Under the pieces are notes generated by a model that had not been told where the DNA came from, did not search any database, and saw nothing but the letters and a program-made list of their open reading frames with translations. 64,000 nt of DNA from Bedellia somnulentella (taxonomy: Eukaryota; Arthropoda; Insecta; Lepidoptera; Bedelliidae). Shown one piece after another: positions 55,525 to 64,000 of this stretch; the first letter of the stretch is position 1; each line of letters opens with the position of its first letter. The stretch covers positions 6,751,695 through 6,815,694 of the forward strand of contig OY755190.1 of assembly GCA_963576735.1 (NCBI GenBank), read 5' to 3'. Position numbers and translations under genes: made by a program.

Positions 55525-55695
55525 CGAGATGATTCTGGAAATCTAAGTGACGATACTATATTAGGATCTGAAGGAGACTCTTTGCCGGAAGTTTTACATC
55601 ATGTGTCTGGTTCAAGAAACGAAGGTGGTGCGATTCGGCGATATGTATATACCGTAAGGGAAGAAATTGAACCTGAAAGAGTAACTCCTATGTAA
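55525..55695 (+). CDS. Possible stop-readthrough extension of the K2P channel
   Basis: After TGA 55522-55524 the frame stays open for 56 codons to TAA 55693-55695. The predicted tail is hydrophilic and acidic (DDSG, SDD, EGD, REEIEPE), as expected for a cytosolic channel C-terminus, and looks more coding-like than the AT-rich sequence after the TAA. The stop context is TGA followed by C, a leaky context in insects. It could also be a recent nonsense mutation or a consensus error that truncates a 525-codon ORF, or chance. The open frame is seen; translation is inferred. Confidence 0.5.
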   Translation, partial: RDDSGNLSDDTILGSEGDSLPEVLHHVSGSRNEGGAIRRYVYTVREEIEPERVTPM

Positions 55696-56565
55696 AATAT
55701 TACAATATATTGCTAAATAATGAATTTTTAGGTAAACGTTTACCCCGTTAATATTTTGAGTACAGTTTCGTATAAACATTACAAGAAAGGGGTTTGTTCA
55801 AAATTATGTAGTCACGAGCGGCGTCTTTTTCCCCGATCAGAAAGATTTGTACTGCTGTGTTTGGGTTCAAATTCGAGATTACGAGTCTCAAAAAACCAAA
55901 GTTATTGCATAAATTGACTATACTTATGGTCGAGACATAAATGGATTATAAGGGAGACTATTTTATTATGTTTAATATCTGGCCGCGAAAGTTGAAAAAT
56001 ATACCACTTTTGAGCAGATCCTCTTATTGCATGTCATTTTGTAGAGTAAAGCAACTGAGGTCATCATTTTTAAATTATTATACAGTATTATTTAAGGAGT
56101 TTTTCGACACATAATTTCTTTCAATCAGAATTATGTACTAACTTTTAAAAATCATTTACAGTAAATACATGTTACGACTGAGTAGTAATACAATTGTATT
56201 GTAAAAAAACATAACTTAAATATGTAGAGTCAAATACTCAGTTTTGGCAAAATAAGCATGTAAAAGAAAATTATCGTTTTAGGTGAATGTAAGAGGGCTG
56301 CTGTATTCATCGACTTATGATACTTTCATTGAGTTTTTGATTAACCTGTTATTCTTGACGTATTGTTGTTATTTGATTTATTTAATCAGTAACGGTAGCC
56401 AATAAAGTATTTTTTTTGGAGGAAAGGAGCTATCAGCTGCATCAGCCTCCGATCAGGTTTCTTTTCAAGTAATATTATTATTTATTTAATTTAAGAAATG
56501 TATACTTTTTTGGATTTACTTTGGTGGATATTAAAAAAAATGTGCCGTCAATAAATAATGTACCA
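55696..56565 (+). other. Putative 3' UTR of the K2P gene
   Basis: AT-rich non-coding sequence directly after the TAA at 55693. AATAAA at 56401-56406 followed by a T-rich stretch is a possible polyadenylation signal; further AATAAA motifs occur near 57,520-57,545 beyond a MITE. The UTR end is not determinable without transcript data. Confidence 0.4.
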
Positions 56566-57089
56566 GGCCCCTATTTCACCACTCTGACAAGTCAGACAAT
56601 TGTCAAGAAAAACTATGACTGCGCCGATTTCATTTACTAAATATTCGACACTTGTTTTGCTTATCCGAAATTTTTCCTTAAACGCAAATTAAGTTATGTC
56701 AAAGGAGAAATTTATTTGTTCTCTATACATTATCCTAAATATAACTTACAATCAGTGCCACTACTATTGCACTCGCGGAGCGCCATTTTGTAACTTAAAA
56801 TTACGACAATTGTAACGCTAGCCCTCACACTAGACTGACACACCCTCGATCTCATGTCAATAATTTCAACTATACAAATATGTTGAGCTGGATAAATTCT
56901 CCTTGTTTCACAACATAATTATCAAAAGATTGAGTTATCGACAATTGTAACATTATGCCTGTCATGTTAAGAACTATTTCTACACGAAATATTTTTCAAA
57001 CTTATCAGTTGTCACTTGTTACTGACATATCTCAGCCGACATATGCGACATATGTCACTGACAATTGTCATGTTGGTGAAATAGGGGCC
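56566..57089. mobile_element. MITE downstream of the K2P gene
   Basis: Ends GGCCCCTATTTCACCA and TGGTGAAATAGGGGCC. GACAATTGTC motifs recur inside both halves. It lies beyond the AATAAA at 56401, so it may sit in a longer 3' UTR. Family not assigned. Confidence 0.75.
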
Positions 57090-57750
57090 AGGATGGTTTT
57101 GTATTTGACAGGAATATTGTTTGGGATGTACGTTTTTAGACTCATTATTATAAAATAAATAAATTATGTTCCCTATTGATTGCTCGCAGAGAAGGTGGAG
57201 TCCTCCCAGTGGCAAATCTATGAACACGTTTCTTAGGGATTAATCTGATGTTACATGTAAATTTATGGATAATTTGTGTCATACGAGTATAATATGTTTA
57301 TAGTATGTAGAGAATAGAAATATTATTGAGTGTGAATATAACATGAAAGGGACATGGTCGATGTTTTTTTATGATTTACTAAGATTAATTGCTCCTGTCT
57401 GAGTTTTAAATCGATAGGTTTAATTCAATTTGTAAAAATATGTTTTGTATTTTTAACAGTAATTGTGTTCACACTAAGTGTGAATTAAAATTTGTATAGT
57501 GTGTGAGACTTGTCTATTGATAATAAATAGTGGAAGAAAATAAATTCGTTTTTAATCGAACTCCTTTGTAATGTTGTACAGAATTTGTTTTTTTTTAAAA
57601 CAGTAGATTGCTTAGGGTGTTTGTAGACAGTGCAAGTAGTTTGCAGATGTAAAGACAATTACGTGGATTAGTCCAGTATGTGGGTCCAGTGACACGGGCC
57701 AGTCCCTTGCTAATCCATCGCGCAAGTAGAATTTTTACATATATTTAGTT
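57090..57750. other. Downstream flank of the K2P gene
   Basis: AT-rich, no ORF; AATAAA motifs near 57,520-57,545 are possible distal poly(A) signals. Confidence 0.4.
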
Positions 57751-58000
57751 ACATACATACATACATATACTGACGGCTATATTTCCCTAGAAGGGGTAGC
57801 CAGAACTAAGGAATCATAAATTCCTCAGCCACTTTTGGAAGTTGAGTGGGGAAAAAATAGTAAAAATAAAGTTTGTTGGTGATGGGTCTCCAACCGCATT
57901 GCCCAAAAATCCAAAAAAAAGCCCCAATACCCTTAGTCGCCTCTTACGACACCCGTGGGTAGAAAGGGGTGACGACATTCTAAGCCGGCACTACACAGCA
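57751..58000 (-). mobile_element. SINE1, full length
   Basis: CATACATACATACATATACT to CTAAGCCGGCACTACACAGC; lies just downstream of the K2P gene. Confidence 0.9.
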
Positions 58001-58268
58001 ATAAATATATTTAGTTCTTGACCAATAAGTAACTTTGACCAGTAGCTTGGAAATTTTTCCCACAGCATCACTTGCTCCAGCTACATGCACCGCGTACAAG
58101 TTCAATTAAGTACTACATCAAAGTAAGTGTTAGGTTTTGTTTTTATTTTGTGAATGTCTTTGTCTCTCTAACTGAGATCACACAGAACGTAGTATTAGAT
58201 TATGAAGTGATGTTTAAGATGAAAGAATTCAAGGGTGAAAAGTATAGTCATATATATACTGACACCTG

Positions 58269-58434
58269 AGATTCACACCTATAAATCCCAAAAAGGAGTA
58301 ACCAGAGCTCTGTAATTTAAATTCTTCAGCCACTTTTGCAAGTTAAATGGGGAAAGAATTGTAAATAAAGGTCGTTGGTGATGGGTCTCCCACCGCATCG
58401 CCCCACAATCACATTATATGCCCCAATACCAAAG
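58269..58434 (-). mobile_element. SINE1, head lost
   Basis: TTCACACCTATAAATCCCAA to TTATATGCCCCAATACC; truncated before the head. Confidence 0.75.
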
Positions 58435-58459
58435 ATGTACTAATAAAAAACCGTAGCAT

Positions 58460-58510
58460 AGCCATTTAGCCTGTTTTTTAAGTGGCACTTAAAAAACAGG
58501 CTAAATGGCT
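58460..58510. repeat. 25-bp perfect palindrome
   Basis: AGCCATTTAGCCTGTTTTTT AAGTG and its exact reverse complement around a single central base; can form a cruciform. It lies 81 bp upstream of the THAP-like ATG. Confidence 0.85.
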
Positions 58511-58590
58511 CATCTGACTTTAGTCGCACGCTAGCTGCAGTCGCAATCGTTCACCTGTTTTGGCATGTTAGTTCATCAAAATAATCAAGA

Positions 58591-58668
58591 ATGCCGTCGT
58601 GTGTGATGACATTTTGCACAAACTATAGTAGAAAAACTACTAAAATGATGGGGTTACTTATCACTCGT
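58591..58668 (+). pseudogene. Possible THAP-domain exon 1 fragment with frameshift
   Basis: ATG 58591 reads MPSCVMTFCTNYSRKTTK, resembling the start of THAP zinc fingers (C2CH; Cys at 4 and 9). A one-base shift in the A-run at 58642-58645 would continue DGVTYHS and meet a perfect donor GTAAGT at 58667. THAP domains occur in host genes and in P-type transposases. No downstream exon is visible, because a SINE1 follows. Confidence 0.4.
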
Positions 58669-58699
58669 AAGTATTATAAATTTACAACAAAACAACAAA

Positions 58700-58931
58700 T
58701 GCTCACGGTTGTGATTCCCTAGAAGGGGTAGCCAGAGCCAAGGAATTATAAATTCCTCAGCCACTTTTGGAATTGCGTGGGGAAAAGAAGGTGAAATAAA
58801 GGTTTTTGGTGATGGGTCTCCGACCGCATCGCCCAAAAATCCCTTAAAAGCCCCAATACCGTTAGTCGCCTCTTACGATCACCCACGGGTAGAAATGGGG
58901 TAGTGTTATTCTAAGCCGACACTACACGGCA
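58700..58931 (-). mobile_element. SINE1, full length
   Basis: GCTCACGGTTGTGATTCCCT to AAGCCGACACTACACGGC. It directly follows a possible THAP exon fragment. A head-only scrap lies at 59236-59300. Confidence 0.88.
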
Positions 58932-59727
58932 AATTATAAATTTACAACGTTTTAATTATAATTTATATTAAATTAGGTGAATCGTGTGTATAGATCTAAA
59001 TTATTCTTTGTCAAACGGTCGTCTTAGTGTCATATATAACGTCGGTACAGAAAAAATATGCTTATCTCTTTTTAGCGCTTGCTATGAGATGTGCTATTTC
59101 GCCTACATTTCAAATGTATTTCTTGGTTTTTGTTTGGATATATTTCTGGTGGTGTGCGTACATCTGCCGCAATCCGTGCCACTCGTAAGCGCCGGTTTCC
59201 TCGTAAATAACCTATCTAACGTTTTTTAGTACATCTATGCCTAATACCCTTAGTCGCCTCTTACGATATCCGCGGGAAGAAATAGGTTAGTGCTATTTAA
59301 AAAATTGGGAATGAAAAACCCCTTTCTACCCAAATAAGAATTTATGGTACCAGTACAAGTTATTTGTTAAACAAATAAATCTGAGCTTAAAGAGGTAGTG
59401 CTCGAATTCATCGACATTGGCGAGCATTAACAATAACGCCCGGACGAAACTCATTAAGGGCCCTCCGCAGCTGAAATATTGCTCATAAATTGGATTGGAA
59501 AAATATTCGAGAGCTCTGCAAATTGCTAACAAACACAAAGGTGTTTAAAACTCAGCAAGTTCGCAACTCGAGAAAGCTTTAGGATGCCGGTTTTTTTTGG
59601 ACATTGCTTAAGATCTCATTACGTATACAACAACATTCAACAATATTATTCGTCCGTATCAACGCCCACCCTGACCTGCCTCTTGCTTCGCGGGAGTACC
59701 TTGTGGTTTGACTTAAAAGTAAAATTA
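58932..59727. other. Nothing supported except a SINE1 scrap
   Basis: The 81-codon frame 58984-59229 has no homology I recognise. A SINE1 head scrap lies at 59236-59300. Confidence 0.45.
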
Positions 59728-59862
59728 AGATTAAAAGAGCATGTATGAAAAGATTGATAGATGTAAACGAAACTAAAGAGGTTTGCCAGGATCGTAAAAA
59801 GTGGCGATAAATACTCTCTGCCTACCCCAATTGGCAATAATGGCGTGAATATAAGTAAGTAT
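59728..59862 (+). mobile_element. RTE 3' tail
   Basis: AGAGCATGTATGAAAAGATT through GATCGTAAAAAGTGGCGAT and CTCTGCCTACCCCAATTGGC, ending GGCGTGAATATAAGTAAG. A diverged RTE terminus. Confidence 0.75.
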
Positions 59863-60190
59863 TTATGCAGTACGCTAGCGCCCCGTCCTTTCTCCGTACG
59901 CGTAGTATTAATACCATGGTATCTATGCGAATCAATTTAAATGCAGCATGTCATTTTACAAATTCAACTTTTTGAAACGATTATAAATAAAGATGTTTGA
60001 CCACAGTCAGCGTTCTATGCAAAGTTTAAGCTTAAACCTCTGTGTTTTTTTGTCTTTTATATTTTTAGGTGTAGAAACATGAGTTGAGTTATATATCCAA
60101 GTGAAACTCATGATTGAGTTATACTTGGTTATATTACGGTATATTCGTACAAAGCGGAGATAGATCTGCTTCCTATATACTAAATACATA

Positions 60191-60356
60191 GATACATATA
60201 TTCACGTCATTGGGTCCTATTGGAGAACGTAGAGACTATCGATCGCCACCTTGCACGATCCTGGCAACCTCTCGAGCTTCAATTACATTCATTAACTGTT
60301 TCATACATACTTTCATTGTTTAGACTTTAAACGCCTGCATTTTTGAGCATTGTTCA
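60191..60356 (-). mobile_element. RTE 3' tail
   Basis: TATTCACGTCATTGGGTCCT, then ACTATCGATCGCCACCTTGC and a degenerate C-terminal segment in reverse. It lies about 260 bp from the young RTE copy, in the same orientation, but is far more diverged. Confidence 0.7.
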
Positions 60357-60517
60357 TAATGATTTTGTAAGTAAGGTATCTCATATCGTTCCCAAAACGG
60401 AGGGCATATGGCGATGTTTGTGTAAAGGCATAGAAATTTAAACGCACTCTGGCAGAGTCAAGCAAACCCAAGTAGAAAACTAACCTAATAAGTAACAAGC
60501 ATAAATGCGGAAAAAAA

Positions 60518-60604
60518 CCACTCACGGGCTTAAATCCCAGAAAGTGGGATTTAAGCCCGTTCAGAATCACTTTTCATCGCTCAAAGATCACTTTTGAAAG
60601 GTGA
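60518..60604 (-). mobile_element. SINE1 tail half with a perfect hairpin
   Basis: ACTCACGGGCTTAAATCCCA is a SINE1 tail. A 16-bp perfect hairpin (60524-60560, ACGGGCTTAAATCCCA with its reverse, 5-nt loop) replaces part of it. Confidence 0.6.
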
Positions 60605-60614
60605 CTGGGAAACA

Positions 60615-62790
60615 TACATACATACATACATACATATTCTCACGCCGTTAGTTCCCATTGGGGTAGGCAGAGACTATCGATCGCCACTTTGTACGATCCT
60701 GGCAAACCTCTCTAGCTTCATTCACATCCATCAATCTTTTCATACATGCTCTTTTATTCTTCGTACTTCGGACACCTGCCTTTTTGAGTACATTTTCTAT
60801 CTGATCTAAATGTGTCCTCCGAGGTCGTCCTCTACTAACATTACCTTCCACATTGGCTCTATATATCTCTTTCACCACTTTACTGTCATCCATCCTCTCT
60901 ATGTGCCCAAACCATCTCAACATTCCTTTTTCTATCTTTCTTACAATATCATCTTTTACACCACACCTTTCACGAATCACATCATTCCTCACACGATCAC
61001 ATAACCTTACATTACAAACTTTTCTGAGGGATCTCATTTCTACTGCATTCACTCTGCTTTCATGCTTCTTCTGCCACACCCAACATTCACTGCCATACAT
61101 AAGCGTAGGAACGAGGACAGCATCATGCACAGCCATTCGGGCCTTTTCGGACACCGATTGACTAGACATGAGACTATCCAGTGCTCCATTTACCGCATTA
61201 CCCTTTTTTACTCTTCTTTCAATGTCTTCATCACACTTTCCATCCCTAGTAAACAAACTTCCCAGATATACGAACTCTTTCACTTGTTCCACTTTCTTAC
61301 CATTGATCTCAATCACGCATTCAGTCATATTCTCCTCTCTCTCGAAAACCATGGTTTTGGTTTTATCTACATTCACTCTCATTCCTTTTCTTTCAAACGA
61401 CGCACATGCAATATTCATCATCTCTTGCAACTCCTCAACCGACGATGCAAGTAACACTTGATCATCAGCATATAAGAGGCATTTGATGACGAATCCACCC
61501 ATTCTCAGTCCATAGTCACTTTCACGCAACTCTATCAGACAGTCATCCATGAACAAGTTGAAGAGCCACGGAGAAGCTACACATCCCTGTCGGACACCCC
61601 TAGAGATGCCGAACCAGTCTGTGTTTTCCCCGTTTATTCTTACACATGCACTAGAATCCTCATAGAGTGATCCCAGTGCACGTATAAGTTGGCTCCCCAA
61701 GCCGAACTTGGATAACACCTCCCACAAATACTTCCTTACCACCCTATCATACGCCTTCTCTAAATCTATGAAGGAGCAATACACCTTTCGATTCTTGGCT
61801 AAGAACTTTTCAGTGATGCTCCTTAAAGAGAAGATTTGATCCATACATCCCATTCCCTTTCTAAATCCTGCTTGCACATCCCAAATTTTGTCATCTGTTT
61901 CTTTCATCACTCTTTCAATCAATACCTTTGCATACAATTTACCGACAACACTGAGTAGGCTGATTCCGCGGTAGTTTTTAGCTTCCTGGTGTGACCCTTT
62001 TCCTTTATATAAGGGCACAATTACTGCCCTGCACCAATCTCGTGGTACTTTACCACTCGACCAACACTTTTGAAAAAGGAAGTACAGCCAGGAAGCCACC
62101 AACCCTTTACCAGCCCTCAGCATTTCGATACTTATCCTATCATACCCTGCCGCTTTCCCTACTTTCATACTTTTCAATGCTTTCATTACTTCTTCCATAC
62201 TAATCTCACTGTCACTACTGTCACCCAATGCCTCATTCCAGTCAACATTGCTGCCGATTGGCGAAGAAATAGGTGAATCCTCTTTTTCAAAGAGTCCCTC
62301 AAAATAGTTCTTCCATACTCGTCTTATGCTACTTTCATCCGTCGCCAATTCACCCTGTTCATCTCTCACTACATTCACTCTCGTGTTTTGGGAAACTCCC
62401 TTTTCTTTCCGGATATATTTCCAGAACAACTTTTGGTTATTCCGGAAATTAACAGAGAGTTTCCTCTCACACCATTCTATCAGATCACGCTTTTTCTTTT
62501 CTATTTTCTTCTTAACCTCATTCTTAACTCTCTTATATTCATCTTCACTATTCTTCACTACATCATCTGTTACTCTCGCATCCATTCGTTTACTAGCTTT
62601 AATCGCTAGTAAATCTAACCAAGCTTTCTTCTTATCTCCAACTGCCTCTTTCACATCTTTATCCCACCAACTTGTTGGTGGTCTATTTGTTCTTTTACTC
62701 AATCCACATACTTCCGTCGCACATTCAACCATTGACGATTTGAGCACATCCCAAACTTCTTCTATTTCCAATTCATCCTTCATCTCCACA
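60615..62790 (-). mobile_element. RTE-type non-LTR retrotransposon, young 5'-truncated copy
   Basis: The insert runs from an (ATAC)n/(GTAT)n tail at the low-coordinate end to 62790, where it is truncated. It is flanked by a 10-bp target-site duplication CTGGGAAACA (60605-60614 and 62791-62800). The target is a - strand SINE1 copy: its tail half lies at 60518-60604 and its head half at 62825-62965. The endonuclease half of the element is missing, but the remaining ORF has no stop or frameshift. Intact frame and clear TSD indicate a recent insertion. Confidence 0.92.
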
Positions 62791-62801
62791 CTGGGAAACA
62801 A
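60648..62801 (-). CDS. RTE-clade reverse transcriptase (N-terminal endonuclease missing)
   Basis: A 717-codon open frame. The first six codons are flank and TSD read from a TTG; the first ATG is codon 7. Residues 1-170 are the linker found between endonuclease and RT. The RT core shows NYRGISLLSVVGKLYAKVL (276-294), FIDLEKAYDR (catalytic Asp, 344-353), GVRQGCVASPWLFNL (402-416) and YADD (444-447). The C-terminal part has GSECWVWQKK, RWFGHIERM and GRPRRTHLD and ends in WRSIVSAYPNGN, typical of insect RTE elements. It would copy RNA at a nicked target. Without its own endonuclease this copy is unlikely to be autonomous. Confidence 0.92.
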   Translation of the reverse strand: MFPSVEMKDELEIEEVWDVLKSSMVECATEVCGLSKRTNRPPTSWWDKDVKEAVGDKKKAWLDLLAIKASKRMDARVTDDVVKNSEDEYKRVKNEVKKKIEKKKRDLIEWCERKLSVNFRNNQKLFWKYIRKEKGVSQNTRVNVVRDEQGELATDESSIRRVWKNYFEGLFEKEDSPISSPIGSNVDWNEALGDSSDSEISMEEVMKALKSMKVGKAAGYDRISIEMLRAGKGLVASWLYFLFQKCWSSGKVPRDWCRAVIVPLYKGKGSHQEAKNYRGISLLSVVGKLYAKVLIERVMKETDDKIWDVQAGFRKGMGCMDQIFSLRSITEKFLAKNRKVYCSFIDLEKAYDRVVRKYLWEVLSKFGLGSQLIRALGSLYEDSSACVRINGENTDWFGISRGVRQGCVASPWLFNLFMDDCLIELRESDYGLRMGGFVIKCLLYADDQVLLASSVEELQEMMNIACASFERKGMRVNVDKTKTMVFEREENMTECVIEINGKKVEQVKEFVYLGSLFTRDGKCDEDIERRVKKGNAVNGALDSLMSSQSVSEKARMAVHDAVLVPTLMYGSECWVWQKKHESRVNAVEMRSLRKVCNVRLCDRVRNDVIRERCGVKDDIVRKIEKGMLRWFGHIERMDDSKVVKEIYRANVEGNVSRGRPRRTHLDQIENVLKKAGVRSTKNKRACMKRLMDVNEAREVCQDRTKWRSIVSAYPNGN

Positions 62802-62824
62802 AAATGATAATAAATGTTTAATAA

Positions 62825-62965
62825 AAAAAGGGTGGTGATGGGTCTCTAATCATTTCGCCCAACGATCACTTAAAAATGCTCAAAACCGTTAGGCGCCTTG
62901 TACAAGACCTCTGGGAAGAAATCGGTTAGTGCTATTTTAAGCCGTACGGTAAGTGCTATTAAAAT
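62825..62965 (-). mobile_element. SINE1 head half, target of the RTE insertion
   Basis: GGGTGGTGATGGGTCTCTAA to TGCTATTTTAAGCCGTACGG. The tail half is on the other side of the RTE at about 60518-60604. Confidence 0.78.
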
Positions 62966-63004
62966 CGGTACTTTATACATTTAAGTGATTCTTACTGACC
63001 TGAA

Positions 63005-63190
63005 CTTTGCAGTACTTGTATTCCACTAAGTAAGAGAAAACATCCTGAGGAAACCCACATGGCTGAGGTGTCATTAGTCATGTGACTGTGTATACATACA
63101 AAACGGCGAAAGTCCTGTCGTCCATCACATTTGTAAACTGACCAAGCATAAGGTGGGTACTATGAACAACACAGGTGACATTGTTATTGT
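63005..63190 (+). mobile_element. SINE2 fragment
   Basis: CCTGAGGAAACCCACATGGC, GTCATGTGACTGTGTATACA and the hypervariable CACAGGTGACATT match the SINE2 body forward. Head and tail missing. Confidence 0.7.
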
Positions 63191-64000
63191 TTACTTTTAG
63201 AGTTTTACCGACCCATTTTTGGTCATTTAGGCTTATGAGCCTTTTAGTGTTAGTTCCATGTTGAGAATAATACTATAGACTAGTAAGGATGTCATTGTGT
63301 ACGAAAAGTTCGTCTCTAAACCACTCAAGGAACTTTAAGTCCCAACGGCTATCTGCGCTGCACTACATGATGTTAAGTAATTATTTGAGTTAAAAAACTT
63401 CTAGAAATTCTCTCGCATCCTGCGGCAAGGTAATCATTCATTCATATGAATACATATGATTTACCAATACGGCAATGAGGATACAAATAAAATGACTTGC
63501 CTGAAATAAAATGTGTATTTGTAAGCAGTACGTGCAAATCGGTTGCTTTCGAATTGCCATGATACATACAAAAATCAATTTCCGTACAATCCTGTTTGGC
63601 GCAATCAGTACTGTAAACGATTTTGTGTTTGTAATCACAGTACGGGTTTTTCAATGATCCCAATTTGACGTAATCTGGCCTGAGTTTCAATGCAGCACCG
63701 ATTTAATAGGAACGCTGACTGAATACATTATATTTTAAATTGCTAACTTTGTGTTTGATTGAAATTCACAGAAGCTCATACAAGTTATTGGAAATACTCA
63801 TACTAGTACTGCTCATACTAGATTGAATATTTACACCAATGATCAGGTCTTTGGATAAGACAAACCCACTTTTTCTAGATGGTGTCATCAATTTAAAGAA
63901 TGAGGACTTTTTAAGTAATTGGTGGGTGATTTGGTTCGAAGACTATTTATAAAAATGCCTCATTTCCTTCATTTTCAAACCCTATACTGTCAGCTCTAAC
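63191..64000. other. No feature recognised
   Basis: AT-rich to the window end; two overlapping - strand frames (63438-63690) show no motif. Confidence 0.5.

Noticed and set aside
60810..62838. Several + strand ORFs opposite the RTE (e.g. 62326-62838, 170 codons)
   Set aside because: They are antisense shadows of the RT ORF; composition is Ser/Phe/Leu-rich as expected from the complement.

Overview
This is intron- and intergene-rich DNA from an insect, almost certainly a lepidopteran. The signs are an AT-rich background, many copies of lepidopteran-style SINEs, RTE and jockey/CR1-like LINEs, Helitrons that end in CTAG, short interstitial TTAGG runs, and one metazoan gene with GT-AG introns. 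No bacterial genes, CRISPR array or viral genes are visible.

The one convincing host gene is a two-pore-domain (K2P, TWiK-type) potassium channel on the + strand. An acceptor at 53383-53384 opens an exon with a short uORF, then the main ATG at 53474. Coding exon 1 ends at 54083 inside the first selectivity filter, and coding exon 2 runs 54728-55524 to a TGA. The same frame stays open for 56 more codons after that TGA, to a TAA at 55693-55695, so stop-codon readthrough is a real candidate. A repeat-poor block at 25,850-26,382 has NRF1-like motifs and ends in a consensus donor (CAG/GTATGT). It could be a distant 5' non-coding exon, which would make 26.4-53.4 kb a 27 kb intron; this is inference.

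Nearly everything else is transposable-element strata. (i) An RTE-type LINE: one young 5'-truncated copy at 60615-62790 has an uninterrupted reverse transcriptase ORF, and more than ten truncated copies are scattered through the window. (ii) A very abundant ~240 bp SINE-like repeat, called SINE1 here, with over 35 copies or fragments. (iii) A tRNA-headed SINE (SINE2). Both SINEs end in a tail resembling the 3' tail of the RTE, which suggests they share its machinery. (iv) A second tRNA-headed SINE (SINE3) and another probable tRNA-derived repeat at 42.7 kb. (v) Decayed jockey/CR1-like LINE fragments at 7.6-8.9, 17.3-19.0, 22.1-23.7 and 35.0-35.8 kb. (vi) DNA transposons: two hAT-type elements with perfect 8-bp target duplications sit inside one Helitron (14151-17141), and there are several long-TIR or MITE elements.

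Region by region: 0-6 kb is SINE1, RTE scraps and a palindromic element. 6-11.4 kb holds a MITE, two RTE copies, LINE fragments and a SINE2. 12-17.2 kb holds SINE1 copies and the nested Helitron. 17.3-25.6 kb holds two LINEs, a foldback element and a three-copy repeat. 25.6-26.4 kb is the repeat-poor block. 26.6-33.7 kb is mixed repeats. 33.9-41.7 kb is a tandem segmental duplication whose two copies differ by individual insertions and by an apparent SINE1-SINE1 recombination. 42-53 kb is mixed repeats with few unique features. 53.4-57.6 kb is the potassium channel gene and its downstream sequence. 57.7-64 kb is SINE1 copies, a possible THAP-domain exon fragment, and the young RTE.
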